A DNA stretch of 64,000 nt from Achromobacter animicus (GTDB lineage Bacteria > Pseudomonadota > Gammaproteobacteria > Burkholderiales > Burkholderiaceae_B): NCBI RefSeq assembly GCF_902859585.1, contig NZ_CADIJM010000011.1, forward strand, positions 1 to 64,000. Direction: 5' to 3'. Below, piece after piece: positions 63,487-64,000 of this stretch. How positions within the stretch are numbered: the first letter of the stretch is position 1; each line of letters opens with the position of its first letter. Made by a program: the position numbers and the translations under genes. The notes beneath the pieces are model-generated. The model ran no database searches. It was not told where the DNA came from and saw nothing but the letters and a program-made list of their open reading frames with translations.

Positions 63487-64000
63487 CTATGCCCCGAGAT
63501 ACGCGCGCGCCAGCGCGCCGTCCTTGGCAATGTCTTGCGCGGCGCCATGCGCGGCGACCCGGCCGGATTCCAGCACGTACGCGCGGTCGGCCAGGGACAG
63601 CGCCAGCGCCGCCATCTGGTCCACCAGCAGGATGGTCATCGACTCCTTGCGCAGCCGGTCCAGCGCATCGAACAGCTCGTCGATGATCTTGGGCGCCAGG
63701 CCCAGCGACGGCTCGTCCAGCAGCAGGATCACGGGCTTGGCCATGAGGCCGCGAGCGATCGCCAGCATCTGTTGTTCACCACCCGACAGCAACCCCGCGC
63801 GCTGGTGCAGCCGTTCGCGCAGCCGCGGAAAGCGCGTCAGCATTTCCTCGACACGCGCCTCACGATCCTGCGGATGCAGGAAGGCACCCAGGCGGATGTT
63901 GTCCAGCACGCTCAGTCCCGGAAACACCTGACGTCCTTCCGGCACCAGCACCAGGCCGCGCGCCACGATGCGGTCGGCGGCCAGACCGTGCAGCTCCTGA
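63487..64000 (-). CDS. livF: branched-chain amino acid ABC transporter ATP-binding protein (partial)
   Basis: The reading frame continues past the window end, so the N terminus with Walker A is missing. The visible 170 residues match LivF: VARGLVLVPEGRQVFPGLSV, the signature LLSGGEQQMLAIARGLM, and Walker B VILLLDEPSLGLAP, followed by the D-loop and the switch region (here LLVDQM). LivF and LivG power import of branched-chain amino acids or related compounds; the other subunits would lie beyond base 64000. Confidence 0.88.
   Translation of the reverse strand, partial: QELHGLAADRIVARGLVLVPEGRQVFPGLSVLDNIRLGAFLHPQDREARVEEMLTRFPRLRERLHQRAGLLSGGEQQMLAIARGLMAKPVILLLDEPSLGLAPKIIDELFDALDRLRKESMTILLVDQMAALALSLADRAYVLESGRVAAHGAAQDIAKDGALARAYLGA

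Noticed and set aside
1-64000. CRISPR array
   Set aside because: No set of regularly spaced identical repeats was seen; the only short repeats are at 47.9 and 63.4 kb and lack spacers of uniform length.

Overview
The window is GC-rich chromosomal DNA from a betaproteobacterium, most likely of the Alcaligenaceae (Achromobacter/Bordetella group). The evidence is the gene neighbourhoods: waaC-waaA beside coaX-birA, an mlaEFD lipid-transport set, ybeD-lipB-lipA flanking an O-antigen locus, hslVU-dksA-cobW-zur-znu, and xerC-DUF484-dapF-two lpxL-type acyltransferases-metK. No rRNA, tRNA, insertion sequence, prophage or CRISPR array was recognised.

Layout. (1) 1-18.6 kb, housekeeping and envelope: a CoxG-like protein, pgi, a WecA/WbpL-type initiating sugar-phosphate transferase, waaC and waaA (inner-core LPS), then birA-coaX-small ORF on the minus strand, divergent from an MCE/Mla-type lipid transporter (MlaB-MlaE fusion, MlaF, MlaD, lipoprotein). 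Next come an alpha/beta hydrolase, a D,D-carboxypeptidase, a D-amino-acid aminotransferase, ybeD-lipB-Sel1 protein, a LacI-type sensor with no DNA-binding domain, and lipA. (2) 18.6-42.5 kb, the O-antigen locus, visibly AT-richer than its flanks. Its left arm (+) is a tightly coupled operon: two family-2 glycosyltransferases, a flavoenzyme, a Rossmann reductase-like protein, a TIM-barrel isomerase and a small four-helix flippase-like protein. It ends in a large membrane-protein gene broken by two frameshifts and a stop. Its right arm (-) reads from rfbB leftward: a mini-ORF, a glycosyltransferase, rfbD, rfbA, rfbC, galE, wzm, wzt, a large methyltransferase with a C-terminal coiled coil, a GT4-GT2 fusion, an epimerase, and two paralogous polytopic membrane proteins. 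This fits an ABC-transporter-dependent, probably rhamnose-containing O-polysaccharide: there is no wzx or wzy, and a WecA-like primer enzyme lies upstream at 2.6 kb. (3) 42.7-46.4 kb: cob(I)alamin adenosyltransferase, a CusF-like periplasmic protein, hslVU with a sigma-32-like promoter, and a DksA with a degenerate zinc finger. (4) 46.5-53.3 kb, zinc homeostasis: CobW-type GTPase, Zur, a Zur-box-like palindrome, a 56-residue membrane protein, znuC-znuB-znuA, a DUF1007 protein and a NicO-type transporter with a His-rich loop. (5) 53.4-64 kb: xerC, DUF484, dapF, two LpxL-type acyltransferases, metK, an amidase, an MHS-family transporter divergent from a double-headed Lrp/AsnC regulator, and the 3' part of a livF-type ATPase cut by the window end.

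How they work together: regions 1, 2 and 5 cover much of LPS assembly (lipid A secondary acylation, Kdo and heptose addition, O-chain priming, dTDP-rhamnose supply, O-chain synthesis and ABC export). The left arm of region 2 looks like a lipid-linked sugar modification pathway resembling Gtr/Arn systems, now apparently missing its final transferase. Region 4 groups zinc uptake, a zinc-allocating GTPase, Zur and a cysteine-poor DksA.
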